This document shows positions 1 through 5,843 of a stretch of 6,973 nt of DNA, in pieces; within the stretch, counting starts at the first letter, position 1, and each line of letters starts with the position of its first letter. Under the pieces are notes generated by a model that worked only from the letters and a program-made list of their open reading frames with translations, made no database searches and was not told the origin of the DNA. Source of the stretch: Alphaproteobacteria bacterium UBA7691 (GTDB lineage Bacteria > Pseudomonadota > Alphaproteobacteria > Ferrovibrionales > Ferrovibrionaceae); contig DLGP01000067.1 in the NCBI GenBank assembly GCA_002482765.1, positions 54,826 through 61,798 of the forward strand, in the 5' to 3' direction. Made by a program: the position numbers and the translations under genes.

Positions 1-55
1 GCTGCTGGCAGGCCTGGTGCTGATCGGCAAATTGCGATTCGACAAGCCGGGCTGA
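1..55 (+). CDS. C-terminal end of a membrane protein (possibly TRAP permease)
   Basis: Only the last 17 codons and a TGA stop (53-55) are in the window. In the frame starting at base 2 they read LLAGLVLIGKLRFDKPG, a hydrophobic stretch followed by a short basic tail. That is what the end of a last transmembrane helix with a cytoplasmic tail looks like. The stop lies 16 bp before the start of a TAXI-type solute-binding protein. TAXI genes commonly sit next to the fused 4TM/12TM TRAP permease that they serve, so a TRAP permease is the best guess. This rests on context rather than a recognised motif; any polytopic membrane protein could end this way. Confidence 0.5.
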   Translation, partial: LLAGLVLIGKLRFDKPG

Positions 56-71
56 CGCGCTATAAAGGCGC

Positions 72-1103
72 ATGCGCCGCCGCGACCTGCTGCTCTCGCC
101 TTTTGCTCTCGCTGCTGCCGGCCTGGCCCCGGCGCCATCCGGCCGCCCGGCCCAGGCCCGCGTGGCCGGCGATGAATTGCGCTTTTTCCGCATCCTGACC
201 GGCTCTGCCGCCACCACAGCCTTTCCAATCGGCACGTTGGTGGCTTCGGCGATATCCAATCCGGCCGGCAGCCGGCCCTGTGATCGTGGTGGCTCCTGCG
301 GCGTGCCGGGGCTGATCGCCGTGGCGCTGACCAGCCCGGGTTCAGTGGCCAATATCGCCGCTGTGGCCAATGAATCGATTGAAAGCGGTTTTGCCCAGGC
401 CGATCTGGTCTATTCCGCCTATAGCGGCGAGGGTTTGTATTTCCGCCGCGCCAAGCAGCCCAATCTGCGCGTTATCGCCAATCTCTATCCCGAAACCGTG
501 CATCTAATCGCCCGGCGCGACAGCGGCATCCAGGATATCCGTGACCTGGTGGGCAAGCGGGTGTCGATTGACCGCGCCGGCTCCGGCACGCGCTTCAATG
601 CCGAGATCATCCTGAATGCCTATGGCGTGCGGCTCAGCCAGATCAAGGCCGCCGAGCTGGACCCGGGCGATGCCGCCGACCGGCTGGCTGCCGGCGAGAT
701 TGATGCCTTTTTCCTGATCGCCGCCTATCCGGCAGCCGTGGTGGCCGACCTGACGCAGAAAGGCATCGCCACCGTGATCCCGCTGGCCGCCCGCGCCATT
801 GAGGCGGCACTGAAGCGGCATCGTTTTTTCAGCCGCGAAGTGATTCCGGCCAACAGTTATGCCGGCGTGCCGGAAACCGAAACCCTCAGCATCGGCATGC
901 AATGGGTGGTTTCGGAAACCGCCAATGCCGAACTGATCTACGATATCGTGGCGGCGCTGTGGCAGCCGGCCAGCCGCAAGCTTTTGGATGGCGGCCATAT
1001 CAAGGCGCAGCAAATCCGCCGCGAAACCGCCCTCACCGGGCTCTCGACGCCGCTGCATTTCGGCGCCGAGCGCTATTACCGCGAAGTTGGCCTGCTCAGT
1101 TAG
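72..1103 (+). CDS. TAXI family TRAP transporter solute-binding protein
   Basis: Predicted periplasmic substrate-binding protein (343 aa) that would deliver a small organic solute to a TRAP-type secondary transporter; the ligand cannot be told from sequence. Residues 1-29 form a signal peptide: basic MRRRDLLL, a hydrophobic Ala/Leu core, and a likely cut after AQA29. The RRDLL start resembles a twin-arginine signal, but Sec export is equally possible. The mature part has the TAXI family features: ILTGSAATTAFPIGTLVASAIS (41-62), the cysteine-containing PCDRGGSCGVPG (69-80), a SGFAQADLVYSAYSG segment (105-119), and GKRVSIDRAGSGTR (161-174), the usual type 2 periplasmic-binding-protein hinge region. 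Cys70 and Cys76 could form a periplasmic disulfide (inference). The start follows a modest AAAGG (64-68) and leaves 16 bp after the preceding membrane-protein gene, so the two are probably co-transcribed. The last 8 bp overlap the convergent GST gene. Confidence 0.88.
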   Translation: MRRRDLLLSPFALAAAGLAPAPSGRPAQARVAGDELRFFRILTGSAATTAFPIGTLVASAISNPAGSRPCDRGGSCGVPGLIAVALTSPGSVANIAAVANESIESGFAQADLVYSAYSGEGLYFRRAKQPNLRVIANLYPETVHLIARRDSGIQDIRDLVGKRVSIDRAGSGTRFNAEIILNAYGVRLSQIKAAELDPGDAADRLAAGEIDAFFLIAAYPAAVVADLTQKGIATVIPLAARAIEAALKRHRFFSREVIPANSYAGVPETETLSIGMQWVVSETANAELIYDIVAALWQPASRKLLDGGHIKAQQIRRETALTGLSTPLHFGAERYYREVGLLS

Positions 1104-1740
1104 TATTTTCCAGCGGCGTTTCGGCCTCGGCGGCCTGGCACCATTCGCGCATCGCCGGATGTGCGAATACTGCATCGCTGTAGGCCTGGCAAACGGCATC
1201 CAGTGGCAGGCCATAGGTGCGGAAGCGCGTCACCACCGGTGCGAACATGCAATCGGCAATGCCGAAGCGGCCAAACAGGAAATCACCGCCTGCACCAAAC
1301 CGCCGCCGGCAATCGCGCCACACTTCCTGCACACGCGCCGCATCAGCCCTGGCCTCGGCGCTGCCCTGATCGGGAAAGCGCCGCGAAATATCCATGGCAT
1401 AGTCGCGCCGCATCGCCATGAAGCCGGCATGCATCTCGGCTGACACGGCACGGGCGGTGGCGCGGGCATCGGCCGCATCCGGCCACAGGCCGGCCGCCGG
1501 CTGACGTTCAGCGATGTATTCGCAGATCGCCAGCGAATCCCAGATAGGCAGAGCGCCATCGGTCAGGAGCGGCAGCTTGCCGGAAGGCGAATGGCGCAGG
1601 ATTTCGGTCTTGGTTTCGGGCCGGCGCAGGCCAATCAGCACCTCGTGAAACGGCAGGCCGGCGGCTTTCAGCGCCAGCCAGGGGCGCAGGCTCCAGGAAG
1701 AATGGTTCTTGTTGCCAATCACCAGGGTGAGTTCAGTCAT
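1096..1740 (-). CDS. Glutathione S-transferase family protein
   Basis: Predicted cytosolic GST-fold protein (214 aa, a normal family length). The N-terminal thioredoxin-like domain (about 1-82) shows KNHSSWSLRPWLALKAAG (11-28), with the Ser-rich segment where the catalytic Ser/Cys of bacterial GSTs normally sits. It also has SGKLPLL (53-59) with the cis-proline Pro57, and WDSLAICEYI (67-76), the acidic-Ser pair that binds the glutathione gamma-glutamyl group. The all-helical C-terminal domain follows (about 90-205) with FGIADCMFAPVV (159-170), where the hydrophobic-core N-capping box lies; the usual Ser/Thr of that box is Gly160 here. The substrate is unknown; roles in detoxification or aromatic catabolism are only possibilities. 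The start is supported by GGAG (reverse complement of 1750-1753) nine bases upstream. It is divergent from the aminopeptidase gene and tail-to-tail with the TAXI gene. Confidence 0.87.
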   Translation of the reverse strand: MTELTLVIGNKNHSSWSLRPWLALKAAGLPFHEVLIGLRRPETKTEILRHSPSGKLPLLTDGALPIWDSLAICEYIAERQPAAGLWPDAADARATARAVSAEMHAGFMAMRRDYAMDISRRFPDQGSAEARADAARVQEVWRDCRRRFGAGGDFLFGRFGIADCMFAPVVTRFRTYGLPLDAVCQAYSDAVFAHPAMREWCQAAEAETPLENTN

Positions 1741-1820
1741 TCTATCCGTCTCCGGCTTTTGCCATATCCCCTGGCCGCTTATAAATTGTCGGATGTTATT
1801 GCGCCAGACCGGAGCCAGCC
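1741..1820. promoter_or_regulatory. Divergent intergenic region with candidate sigma-70 promoter
   Basis: These 80 bp separate the GST start (minus strand) from the aminopeptidase start (plus strand), so both promoters must lie here or inside the neighbouring gene. On the plus strand, TTGCCA (1759-1764) is followed 15 bp later by TATAAA (1780-1785); read instead as TAAATT (1782-1787) the spacing is 17 bp. The core TTATAA (1779-1784) is its own reverse complement, so it could also serve as a -10 for the GST gene, though I see no good minus-strand -35. The element calls are by eye and of modest quality. Confidence 0.4.
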
Positions 1821-1823
1821 GTG
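1811..1823 (+). promoter_or_regulatory. Shine-Dalgarno and GTG start of the aminopeptidase gene
   Basis: GGAG at 1811-1814 sits six bases before GTG at 1821. Going upstream in this frame there is no ATG before the in-frame TAA at 1782-1784, so GTG is the best-supported start. Confidence 0.7.
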
Positions 1824-3197
1824 ACCCAGCCGCTGATTGACAAAAGTGCCAAAGCCACGCCGCTTGCCTGTTTCACTGCTGCCGGCTGGGAGTTGGCCGC
1901 CAAGCGTGAACCGGCCACCACCCGCGCCTGGGCCGCAGCGCAGGGTTTCAGCGCCAGGCCGGGCCAGGTGCTGCTGCTGCCCGATGCCAGCGGCAAGCCG
2001 CAGCGGGCGCTGGCCGGATTGCCGGAGCCGGCAGATCTCTGGTCCTATGCCGCCATCGCTGCCGCCTTGCCGGCTGGTGACTACCAGTTCGCCACCGCAC
2101 CCGCCGACCCGAGCGCCGCCGCGCTGGGCTGGGCCTTGGCCTTCTATCGCTATGAGCGGTATCGCAAGCCGGCCGGCAAGGCAGCGGCGCGGCTGGTCTG
2201 GCCCGCCGGTGCAAACCAGGCCAGGGTGCAGGCGCTTTACGATGCCATCGCACTGGCGCGTGACCTGATCAACGCGCCCAGCAACGATATGGGCCCGGCG
2301 GAACTGGCCGAAGCGGCGCAAAATGTGGCCAAACAGCACAAGGCAAACTGCCGGGTGATCAGCGGCGATGCGCTGCTGAAGGCCAATTACCCGCTGATCC
2401 ATATGGTGGGCCGCGCTGCCACTAAGGCGCGGGCGCCGCGCCTGATTGATCTGCGCTGGGGCAAGGCCGGGGCGCCAAAGCTGACCCTGGTGGGCAAGGG
2501 TGTGTGTTTCGATAGCGGTGGCCTGGATATCAAGCCATCCTCCGGCATGCTGCTGATGAAAAAGGATATGGGCGGGGCCGCAATCATGCTGGGGCTGGCC
2601 CAGGCAATCATGGCGCTGAAACTGCCGGTGCGGCTGCGGCTGCTGATCCCGGCAGTCGAGAATGCCATCTCCGCCGATGCCTTCCGGCCCGGCGATATTG
2701 TGAAAAGCCGCAAGGGATTAACCGTCGAGATCGGCAATACCGATGCCGAGGGCCGGCTGATCCTGGCGGATGCCCTGGCCGAAGCAGACGGCGAAAAACC
2801 TGATCTGCTGCTGGATGCCGCCACGCTGACCGGCGCCGCCCGGGTAGCGCTGGGGCCAGACCTGCCGGCCCTGTTCAGCACCGATGACGCCCTGGCCGAG
2901 GCCATGCTGGCCGCGGGCCGCACTGAAGCCGACCCGTTCTGGCGCTTGCCGCTCTATGCGCCTTATCGCGACTATCTCGATAGCAAGATCGCCGATATCA
3001 ACAATGCCGGTGACACGCCCTTTGCCGGCTCGATCACCGCCGCCCTTTTCCTGCGTGATTTTGTTACCGAAACAAAGGCCTGGGCGCATCTTGATGTCTA
3101 TGCCTGGACGGCACGGCCCAAACCCAGCCGGCCGTCCGGCGGCGAGGCGATGGGCCTGCGCGCATTGCTGCACATGCTGGAGCAACGCTTCCACTAG
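1821..3197 (+). CDS. Leucyl aminopeptidase family protein (peptidase M17)
   Basis: Predicted cytosolic two-metal aminopeptidase that removes N-terminal residues from peptides, acting in peptide turnover. The protein is 458 aa, shorter than E. coli PepA (about 500) and typical of the compact M17 proteins of alphaproteobacteria. The N-terminal domain (about 1-140) is poorly conserved. The linker has the RDLINAPSNDMGPAEL segment (147-162). The catalytic domain retains the full active-site set at the E. coli PepA spacing: Lys226 and Asp231 in VGKGVCFDSGG (224-234), Lys238, Asp249, then Asp308, Glu310 and Arg312 in the signature NTDAEGRL (306-313). These correspond to PepA K270, D275, K282, D293, D352, E354 and R356. 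It should therefore be active. It starts at GTG, has its own divergent promoter region, and appears monocistronic because an AT-rich gap follows. Whether it also acts as a DNA-binding regulator like PepA cannot be told. Confidence 0.93.
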   Translation: MTQPLIDKSAKATPLACFTAAGWELAAKREPATTRAWAAAQGFSARPGQVLLLPDASGKPQRALAGLPEPADLWSYAAIAAALPAGDYQFATAPADPSAAALGWALAFYRYERYRKPAGKAAARLVWPAGANQARVQALYDAIALARDLINAPSNDMGPAELAEAAQNVAKQHKANCRVISGDALLKANYPLIHMVGRAATKARAPRLIDLRWGKAGAPKLTLVGKGVCFDSGGLDIKPSSGMLLMKKDMGGAAIMLGLAQAIMALKLPVRLRLLIPAVENAISADAFRPGDIVKSRKGLTVEIGNTDAEGRLILADALAEADGEKPDLLLDAATLTGAARVALGPDLPALFSTDDALAEAMLAAGRTEADPFWRLPLYAPYRDYLDSKIADINNAGDTPFAGSITAALFLRDFVTETKAWAHLDVYAWTARPKPSRPSGGEAMGLRALLHMLEQRFH

Positions 3198-3226
3198 AGA
3201 GAATTATTCCTGGATAGTTTTTCTGC

Positions 3227-3250
3227 CTGCGGCGGCATGCCGAAACGCAG
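3227..3250 (+). terminator. GC-rich hairpin downstream of the aminopeptidase gene (weak)
   Basis: CTGCG (3227-3231) pairs with CGCAG (3246-3250), and the perfect 10-bp palindrome CGGCATGCCG (3233-3242) lies inside. It begins 30 bp after the aminopeptidase stop, where a transcription end would be expected. No T-run follows it on the plus strand, so it does not fit an intrinsic terminator. It could be a 3'-end stabilising or factor-dependent structure, or chance. Confidence 0.25.
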
Positions 3251-3390
3251 CTCTGTAGTTGCGCGTAATTTATATCCAAAAAAGACATTCATTTTTCATA
3301 GACATACGAATCATAGCCGTTACCCGGAAAAGTTTTGGACCGGATATTATTACGGCTTGCATTCCATACGATCCGCTTTAAACGTGATGA

Positions 3391-3411
3391 ATACTTATCA
3401 TTAGTAAGTAT
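3391..3411. promoter_or_regulatory. Interrupted palindrome, candidate operator of the regulator pair
   Basis: ATACTTA (3391-3397) and TAAGTAT (3405-3411) are perfect 7-bp inverted copies separated by 7 bp (TCATTAG), giving a 21-bp dyad with half-site centres 14 bp apart. It ends 44 bp before the first regulator's ATG. Two -10-like hexamers overlap it: TATCAT (3396-3401) and TATAAG (3409-3414). I find no good -35 for either. The position suits an operator through which one of the downstream HTH proteins represses its own transcription; this is inference. Confidence 0.45.
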
Positions 3412-3455
3412 AAGACAACCGGTAACTATCCCCGGGAGAGGAAGTTTCCCCGAAG

Positions 3456-4148
3456 ATGCCCAAGCGTTCAAAGAATATTCTTGTCGGCAGTATCGAAATA
3501 GGCCGACGCCTGCGCGGTGCAGTCCTGGATCGAGCGCAAGCCTTGGGCCTCAGCCTGAATCAAGTGGCCGTTGCAATGGGCCGCGATGAAAGCACGCTGC
3601 GTGCCTGGTTTCGTGGCAGCAACCGCATGACGTTCGAGGATGTTCTGCAATTGGAAAACTACTTCGCCGAGCAGGGCCATCCCGGCCTGATCGACGACTT
3701 GCGGCCACCGCACAGCCAGTCGCAATGGCGCCTACAGGAGCAGCCGCTGGAAGCCCTGCGCAGCCCGGCAGAGCAGGCCCTGCTGCACGCCGCCTATAAT
3801 CTGCTCGACACCGAGGAACCACGCGCACCGCTCAGCCTGCTGGCTGATTGCGGCCTGCTGCATCGTGCGCAATTGCATCTGTTGCTCAGCGGCACAGCCT
3901 ATCCGGTGCATTGCGGGCCGGATGCCCCGCCTTCGCCGATGGGCCGCCTGCTGCCGGGCCGCGACCCGCTTGACCAGCCCGATCCCGGCTTTGCCCTGGC
4001 GTTGCAGCGGCATCTGCTTGGCCTGGAAAGCCGGCGCCGGCCACAATTGCACAGCCTCAGTTCAGCCGGCACCCGGCAGCGCTGTCTGACTGTGCGTATT
4101 TCGCCGCGTTTCGTCATCACCTTCCCGCTTGAGCAGGAGCAAGCATGA
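3456..4148 (+). CDS. Helix-turn-helix protein with unrecognised C-terminal region
   Basis: Probable DNA-binding regulator, 230 aa. Residues about 12-75 look like an XRE/lambda-repressor-type HTH: IGRRLRGAVLDRAQALG, then LSLNQVAVAMGRDESTLRAWFRG (32-54), with DESTLRAWFRG in the recognition-helix position, then a closing helix FEDVLQLENYFAE. A Pro/Gln-rich linker (about 84-97) leads to a region of about 130 residues that I cannot assign. It begins with a Leu/Ala-rich helical part (100-146), continues with a Pro/Gly/Asp-rich stretch (PMGRLLPGRDPLDQPDPGF, 161-179), and ends in strand-like LTVRISPRFVITFPL (211-225). The alternation is vaguely PAS-like, but no motif proves it. GGAGAGGAAG (3435-3444) lies 11 bases before the ATG. 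The TGA overlaps the next gene's ATG in an ATGA, so the two regulators are co-transcribed and probably translationally coupled. Confidence 0.75.
   Translation: MPKRSKNILVGSIEIGRRLRGAVLDRAQALGLSLNQVAVAMGRDESTLRAWFRGSNRMTFEDVLQLENYFAEQGHPGLIDDLRPPHSQSQWRLQEQPLEALRSPAEQALLHAAYNLLDTEEPRAPLSLLADCGLLHRAQLHLLLSGTAYPVHCGPDAPPSPMGRLLPGRDPLDQPDPGFALALQRHLLGLESRRRPQLHSLSSAGTRQRCLTVRISPRFVITFPLEQEQA
4135..4148 (+). promoter_or_regulatory. Ribosome-binding site and ATGA overlap coupling the two regulators
   Basis: AGGAG (4135-4139) lies inside the end of the first regulator gene, five bases before the ATG at 4145. The ATG shares bases with the TGA stop at 4146-4148. This fixes the start of the second gene and points to coupled translation. 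Confidence 0.75.
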
Positions 4149-4579
4149 AACGCAAGAACAACAGCCCGCCGCATCCGATGGATATTCAGGTGGGCCAGCG
4201 CCTGCGCGCCGCCCGCCTGCTGGCCGGTTTCAGCCAGAGCAAACTGGGCGACCATGTTGGCCTGACCTTTCAGCAGATTCAGAAATATGAAAAGGGCATG
4301 AACCGCATTGGCGCCAGCCGCTTGCAGCAATTCGCCCAGCTGCTGAATGTGCCGGCAGCGTATTTCTTTGAGCAGCAACCCGATGCCGGCATGGCTGAGA
4401 TCTGCGCCGGCCAACAGCCCGCGCCAGGCTTTGCCGAACCCCTCGTGACCGTGCTGCGCAGCGACCAGACCCGCGACCTGATGGAGCATTTTGACCGCAT
4501 CCAGAGCGAGGCGATGCGCGCCAGCATCCTGCATCTGGTGAAAACCGCCGCCAATCAGGGCGGCGCCGAACTGGGCTGA
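4145..4579 (+). CDS. XRE family transcriptional regulator (PhrR/PraR-like)
   Basis: Predicted cytosolic DNA-binding regulator, 144 aa. After a short basic tail, the block PMDIQVGQRLRAARLLAG (11-28) opens a classical Cro/CI-type HTH: FSQSKLGDHVGL (29-40), then TFQQIQKYEKGMNRIGASRL (41-60) carrying the recognition helix, then a helix ending LLNVPAAYFFEQ (66-77). This arrangement is close to the rhizobial PhrR/PraR type, a widespread alphaproteobacterial family; some members act in stress or quorum-sensing control, but the target here is unknown. Residues 80-144 are a variable tail with a likely helical segment (105-138, RSDQTRDLMEHF onward) that may mediate dimerisation. It is the second gene of a two-regulator unit, with a 4-bp overlap and a strong AGGAG. 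The likely local target is the palindrome ahead of the first gene (inference). Only 6 bp separate its stop from the stop of the convergent CoA-transferase gene. Confidence 0.9.
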   Translation: MKRKNNSPPHPMDIQVGQRLRAARLLAGFSQSKLGDHVGLTFQQIQKYEKGMNRIGASRLQQFAQLLNVPAAYFFEQQPDAGMAEICAGQQPAPGFAEPLVTVLRSDQTRDLMEHFDRIQSEAMRASILHLVKTAANQGGAELG

Positions 4580-4585
4580 GTTGAG

Positions 4586-5791
4586 CTACGCGACGCGCAG
4601 ATTGCCGGCTGCAACCATGGCCGCGATTTCCTCGGTGCTGTAGCCCAATTCAGCCAGCAGGTCGGCACTATCCTCGCCCACCTGCGGCGGCGAGCGGCGC
4701 AAGGGCAGGCGGCCATAGCCTGCCGCATCACCTTCGCCCAGGCTGCCGAACTGCATCGGCAAGGCCGGCAGCCGGGTTTCGCGGCCATCCGGCATTGTCA
4801 GCGGCAGCAGCCCGCCGGAATGATTGAGATGCGGATCGTCAAATAATTCCTCGGGCCGCGTCACTGGCGCGAAGGGCAGGCCATGCGCTTCCAGCTTGGC
4901 GGCCAGTTCAGCCTTGCCATAGCCGGCAAAACATTCCGCCAGGCGCGGGATCAGCCGCGCCCGCGCCATCACGCGCTGGCTGTTGCTGGCCAGGCTCTGG
5001 TCGGCATAAAGATCGGGCAGATCAAACGCCGCGCAGAAAATCTTCCACTGGCTGTCGCTCACCACGGCAACAAAAACCTGCTCGCCATCGCGCACGCTGA
5101 ACAGATCGTAGATGCCCCAGGCCGAGATGCGGTTGGGCATCGGCGCCGGCGCCTGGCCGGTGACGGCAAATTGCGCCATATGCTGCGCCACCAGGAAAAT
5201 ATTATTCTCGAACAGGCCGCTTTTGACATACTGGCCCAGGCCGGTGGCATCGCGCTGGCGCAGGGCAGCGAGAATGGCGATAGCGGCGAACATGCCGCCC
5301 ATGATGTCGTTGACCGAAGAACCGGCGCGCAGCGGCCGGCCCGGCGGGCCGGTCATATAGGCCAGGCCACCCATCATCTGCACCACTTCATCCAGCGCAG
5401 TGCGATCCTGATAAGGTCCGGCCAGGAAGCCCTTCAGCGAACAATAGACCAGGCGCGGATTACGCTGGCTCAGCGCTGCATAACCGAAGCCCTGGTCATC
5501 CAGCGCGCCGGGGCGGAAATTTTCCGTCACCACATCGGCCTTGTCGATCAGCCGCAGCAAGGCTTCGCGGCCGGCCGGGCTTTTGCTGTTGATCGCCAGG
5601 CTGCGCTTGTTGCGGTTGAACATGATGAAAAAGCCGGCCCCGGCACCCACCAGGCGGCGGGTATTGTCGCCTTCCGGCACCGGCTCGATCTTGATCACCT
5701 CGGCGCCGAGATCGGCCAGCAGCATGCCGCAATAGGGACCTGCCAGAACCTGGCAGAACTCGACAACTCTCACGCCCGACAGCGGCTGCAT
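4586..5791 (-). CDS. CaiB/BaiF (class III) CoA-transferase family protein
   Basis: Predicted cytosolic enzyme moving CoA between acyl groups through an aspartyl-CoA/anhydride intermediate, as in formyl-CoA transferase and CaiB. The length, 401 aa, is typical. Family features run in order: PLSGVRVVEFCQVLAGPY (3-20), with Gln14 equivalent to formyl-CoA transferase Gln17; ADLGAEVIKIEP (26-37); NRNKRSLAIN (59-68); ENFRPGAL (90-97); QDRTALDEVVQMMGGLAYMTG (128-148); and AGSSVNDIMGG (156-166), where Asp162 matches the catalytic Asp169. The substrate cannot be assigned; close homologues act in dicarboxylic, carnitine, bile-acid or branched acyl-CoA pathways, and many are annotated as alpha-methylacyl-CoA racemases. 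The ATG is supported by the family N-terminus and by an in-frame TAA three codons upstream. The nearest Shine-Dalgarno-like AAAGG is very close (2 bases), and GGGAG is rather far (12 bases). It lies downstream of the lytic transglycosylase on the same strand but shares no obvious function with it. Confidence 0.92.
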   Translation of the reverse strand: MQPLSGVRVVEFCQVLAGPYCGMLLADLGAEVIKIEPVPEGDNTRRLVGAGAGFFIMFNRNKRSLAINSKSPAGREALLRLIDKADVVTENFRPGALDDQGFGYAALSQRNPRLVYCSLKGFLAGPYQDRTALDEVVQMMGGLAYMTGPPGRPLRAGSSVNDIMGGMFAAIAILAALRQRDATGLGQYVKSGLFENNIFLVAQHMAQFAVTGQAPAPMPNRISAWGIYDLFSVRDGEQVFVAVVSDSQWKIFCAAFDLPDLYADQSLASNSQRVMARARLIPRLAECFAGYGKAELAAKLEAHGLPFAPVTRPEELFDDPHLNHSGGLLPLTMPDGRETRLPALPMQFGSLGEGDAAGYGRLPLRRSPPQVGEDSADLLAELGYSTEEIAAMVAAGNLRVA

Positions 5792-5843
5792 TTCCTTTTA
5801 CGTCTCCCGACTCAGAGCCCAGCTCCTTTGCTCTATAGAGCGC
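5792..5843 (-). other. Short spacer with a 12-bp perfect palindrome
   Basis: The gap between the two minus-strand genes holds GCTCTATAGAGC (5830-5841), a perfect palindrome ending two bases before the lytic transglycosylase stop. No T-run follows on the minus strand, so it is not a clear terminator. A second AGAGC/GCTCT pairing (palindrome half with 5823-5827) could form instead. The CoA-transferase translation signals, GGGAG (from 5804-5808) and AAAGG (from 5794-5798), are also here. No convincing promoter is visible. Confidence 0.4.

Larger units (their letters stand above)
3198..3455. other. AT-rich intergenic leader before the regulator pair
   Basis: I see no credible gene in these 258 bp. 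The stretch is clearly AT-richer than its surroundings, with several runs of A or T, while every flanking gene is strongly GC-biased. It holds a GC-rich hairpin near its left end, a pair of CATACGA direct copies (3303-3309 and 3365-3371, probably chance), and an interrupted palindrome at 3391-3411. It must contain the promoter of the downstream regulator pair. Short frames crossing it on either strand have no ribosome-binding site or codon bias to support them. Confidence 0.7.

Noticed and set aside
504..1214. Minus-strand frame of 236 codons covering the TAXI gene and the GST end
   Set aside because: It overlaps two recognisable genes in other frames and has no domain features.
1779..2402. 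Minus-strand frame of 207 codons opposite the aminopeptidase N-terminus
   Set aside because: It is a Gly/Arg/Gln-rich shadow; the plus strand has a complete M17 protein with all active-site residues.
3227..3250. Hairpin as a classical intrinsic terminator of the aminopeptidase gene
   Set aside because: No T-run follows the stem on the plus strand. The only T-run (3218-3222) lies before it, so it is listed only as a weak structure.
3303..3371. Two CATACGA copies as iterons or attachment-site repeats
   Set aside because: Only two 7-bp copies 62 bp apart, with no further copies, integrase or target duplication; chance is the simpler explanation.
3319..3426. GTTACCCGG and CCGGTAAC as inverted ends of a small element
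   Set aside because: The match is short and imperfect (one extra C), and nothing between them resembles a mobile element.
3289..3471. Minus-strand 60-codon frame across the AT-rich intergenic region
   Set aside because: It starts inside the regulator gene, has no ribosome-binding site of note, and its protein matches nothing I recognise. The region is better read as a regulatory leader.
3899..4534. Minus-strand 211-codon frame opposite the two regulators
   Set aside because: It spans the junction of two genes with clear HTH motifs and ATGA coupling; it is a GC-bias shadow.
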